This document shows, one piece after another, positions 61,651 to 64,000 of a DNA stretch of 64,000 nt. The notes beneath the pieces are model-generated. The model was not told where the DNA came from and made no database searches. It saw only the letters and a list, made by a program, of their open reading frames with translations. Location of the stretch: NCBI RefSeq assembly GCF_964106895.1, contig NC_133585.1, positions 19,459,296 through 19,523,295 on the forward strand, written 5' to 3'. Both the position numbers and the translations under genes were made by a program. Source of the stretch: Numenius arquata. Its lineage: Eukaryota > Chordata > Aves > Charadriiformes > Scolopacidae. The number at the start of each line of letters is the position of its first letter. Positions within the stretch are counted from its first letter, which is position 1.

Positions 61651-63267
61651 AATATAGTTATAATGTTATATAGTTAAATATAGTTATAAAGCATATAACT
61701 ATGATGTTAGCTGAGGGTGAGGTGAGCCTTAGGAGACGGCTGAAATGGGACAGGACTGATCTCTTCAGCAGAAATTTAGAAGCTTGTTCAGATAACAGTG
61801 CTTTGGTTCCTCTGAAAGGCAGGTGCTTTGCATTTCCTGCCCACTGAACCGTGGGAAATCGGACTGGGGGAAAGGTTTGGGGTTAATTGTGGGTAAAGCT
61901 AACCCTGAACTTAAATAGGGAAGCGAGCTCAAGGGGTTGCTCAACGTGGATTTCATTCAGATTAGATGATTGCAGCATTGACAAGCCTCCTTCTGCCTGA
62001 GGGGAAGTTAGTTAGATGCTCACCGAAAACGTGTGCACGTTTCTGAAGAAAGATGAGTTTGGCTGCAGACTTGGGTTTATTACAATGTGATGTTGTGGTT
62101 GGTGAGAAACAAGTAAGCTTTTCTTTGTGTTTCATACAGTGCTGTTATATTGCCTGGAGTGAGTTTAAACCCCCCCCCCCAAAATTTGACTGAAATGAAT
62201 GTTTATAGTTCATTAATGCAGTGGTCTTTAAGTGATGAGAAAACAACGGTCTAACCCAGCCGTGTGGCATCGTCCTTGTGAGGGCTGAACATTACCACTG
62301 TGCTTTTATGGAAGCAAAGTAAGAAAATCCATCTGAGGAATTCGTGTCCTCCCTTTGTGGAGAACAGAATACTTCTGAACAGTTAACACAATATTCGAGG
62401 CTTCAATTTTTCTTAGCTTTATTCAATTGAAGCCATCAAAGCTTCAGCCACCACTTCTGGCAGCGCTAATTTGGTTTTCACTGGGGAACAAGGATGAATG
62501 CAAACAAAGATCTGCCAGCGAGTGGTACAGTGCTTAATAAGGTTATAAGCTTCCCCTAACGCGAGCCTTAATTTCTCTTTAGAAATGAAACGTCAACCCC
62601 AGAAGTGAGCAAGGACAATGGGGTATTTTTCATCTTCCAGTTGAAAAATGCCCCAAGCTGGAAAAACAGCAGTTGCATGGCCGGGCAGCAAGACGTATTG
62701 ATTGTCTTATCCAGCTGATAACTGTCCCGATGGAAAAAATGGTCGGAGTACCATCAGGGGAAGGAGCTGGCAGCTCCTTCCAGCGGCTGCACAGCCTGGG
62801 GTCTCCTTAATTAAGGTAATGCAACAGGTCGCACTGTGGTAGCCATGAGGCTTCATCCAAATAGTAAATTGAGGTATATTTTATAGGAGCAACACTCAGG
62901 ATTCATGGAATCTGTGTTTGTGTTAGCATTGACTGGTCTAGGGAAACTTTTTCCCTGAATCTTCTTACCCTGAAGGTAAAATGCTCTGCAGACGCTTAAG
63001 AGGGGTGTGAGATGGATGGTACATGCTGACAGCCTGTGGGGAATGTGTTGGCAAGCAGGCAGCGGAGACTCGGAGAGGGATGCCAAAGCTCAGTCTTGTT
63101 TAAAATGCAGACCCGAGAGGGCGGCGAAGTGTTGATTCCCAGGATTTCCTATTGGCTGCACTGCTGGGCATGATTCTGGGTCAGACTTGCTTATCTCCCA
63201 GAACACCAAGGTAAGTGTCTTGAAAATTAACATGAAGGGTGAAGAACTGTTGGGTTGTGTGAGATAC
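61651..63267 (+). other. intron 1, no gene seen
   Basis: It begins with an AT-rich array of TATAGTTATAA-like units (to about 61705). The 62400-62820 part contains dense transcription-factor-like words, including TTATCCAGCTGATAA at 62707-62721. No exon is recognised. Confidence 0.55.
61656..61705 (+). repeat. AT-rich imperfect tandem repeat (TATAGTTA)n
   Basis: Several copies of ATATAGTTA/ATATAACTA words directly abut the 5' truncation point of the CR1 copy. Confidence 0.75.
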
Positions 63268-63735
63268 CATAGAATCATAGAATGGTTAGAGTTGGAAGGG
63301 ACCTGAAAGATCATTGAGTTCCAACCCCCCTGCCATGAGCAGAGACACCTCCCACCAGACCAGGTTGCTCAAAGCCCCATCCAGCCTGGCCTTGAACCCC
63401 TCCAGGGATGGGGCAGCCACAGCTTCTCTGGGCAACCTGGGCCAGGGTCTCACCACCCTCACAGCAAAGAAATTCTTCCTGAGATCTAATCTAAATCTCC
63501 CCTCTTTCAGTTTAAAACCATTACCCCTCATCCTGTCACTGCACTCCCTGATAAAGAGTCCCTCCCCATCTCTCCTGTAGGCTCCCTTCAGATATTGGAA
63601 GGCTGCTATGAGGTCTCCCTGGAGCCTTCTCTTCTCCAGGCTGAACAATCCCAGCTCTCTCAGCCTGTCTTCATAGGGGAGGTGCTCCAGCCCTCTGATC
63701 ATCTTCATGGCCCTCCGCTGGACCCATTCCAACAG
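63268..63735 (-). mobile_element. CR1 LINE, 470-bp 3' fragment
   Basis: CCATAGAATCATAGAATGG, GTTGGAAGGGACC, CCACCAGACCAGGTTGCTC, then antisense ORF2 to CTCCGCTGGACCCATTCC. The minus-strand frame 63286-63732 is open across the whole copy (a VQRRAMKMIRG stretch, LPREAVAAPSLEGF), so this copy is little decayed. Confidence 0.96.
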
Positions 63736-64000
63736 TAAGCAAGTTTAAGCAAGTAAAGATCCAAATGGTGCTGATGTATCAGATGTGATAATAAAGGTAC
63801 CAAATGAAGAGTATTTCCCAAAGGCAGAGTTTGGTGGCGTTGCACGGTCTGACGTTTTGGACTCAAAAGCCTCAAACTTCACACTAACTTTTTTCAAGAG
63901 TTCAAAACTGACTTCAAACTAACATCTGGAAGGTCCAAACAAACCTTGTCAGGCAATACCGTTGCTGGTGGCATAACTGCCACCCACCAGCAGCGTTAGG
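63736..64000 (+). other. intron 1, end of window, no gene seen
   Basis: Unique sequence ending with a small inverted repeat, TGCTGGTGG at 63963-63971 against CCACCAGCA at 63984-63992. Confidence 0.6.

Larger units (their letters stand above)
4601..64000 (+). other. MCU: MCU intron 1 (incomplete, >59 kb)
   Basis: No sequence downstream of the exon 1 donor could be matched to MCU exon 2 (expected to begin VHQRIASW, with a following VPSDDVTVVYQNGLP block, in human). I looked for spellings of these on the + strand and found none, so the whole remainder is read as intron 1. Poly-T tracts on the + strand clearly outnumber poly-A tracts, consistent with transcription in the + direction. The known large size of MCU intron 1 in vertebrates fits. 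Confidence 0.8.

Noticed and set aside
4601..64000. MCU exon 2 within the window
   Set aside because: I looked for spellings of the expected VHQRIASW and VVYQNGLP blocks and found none. A translated search with MCU protein would settle it; a hit with flanking AG/GT would overturn this.
1..64000. Endogenous retrovirus or LTR
   Set aside because: No paired long terminal repeats, primer-binding site or gag/pol motif was seen. The reverse transcriptase-like sequences are all CR1.

Overview
The window is vertebrate DNA, almost certainly from a bird. The evidence is 17 CR1 LINE loci with the typical avian 3' end (GGAAGGGACC...TCTATGATTCTATGA), a GC-rich CpG-island promoter, and long AT-rich intronic sequence with no prokaryote-like gene packing. 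The species cannot be named from this sequence.

Only one protein-coding gene is supported: the first coding exon of MCU, the pore subunit of the mitochondrial calcium uniporter, on the + strand (ATG at 4469, exon end 4600, donor GTGAGT at 4601). The 44 encoded residues form the mitochondrial presequence. They match the N-terminus of vertebrate MCU as I remember it: an MAA-AGRSL start, an ALTA-GCFP-LG block, and a basic Gln/His-rich run ending in HRT. Everything from 4601 to 64000 is then MCU intron 1 (>59 kb, 3' end outside the window). I did not find exon 2 by eye.

Layout: 1-3375 is 5' flank with two CR1 fragments. 3376-3965 is a C-rich 18-bp minisatellite that runs into a 200-N assembly gap (3966-4165). 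4166-5100 is a TATA-less CpG-island promoter with three CCAAT boxes, a GC box, poly-C tracts, exon 1 and an intronic G-quadruplex-prone run. 5100-16590 is intron with four CR1 copies, including a close inverted pair. 16590-34448 is about 17.9 kb with no CR1 that I can see. 34449-64000 is intron with twelve CR1 loci, one of them a head-to-tail pair with expanded G/T tracts. Nearly all the longer open reading frames in the window are either CR1 ORF2 remnants or stop-free minisatellite frames.

I see no previously undescribed gene system. The observations most worth following are the promoter-proximal minisatellite beside the gap, the polyglutamine run in the MCU presequence, the inverted CR1 pair in the pre-mRNA, the G/T expansion at a fixed site in CR1 3' ends, a recursive-splice-like site at 56452/56453, and a perfect-armed palindrome at 26830-26853.
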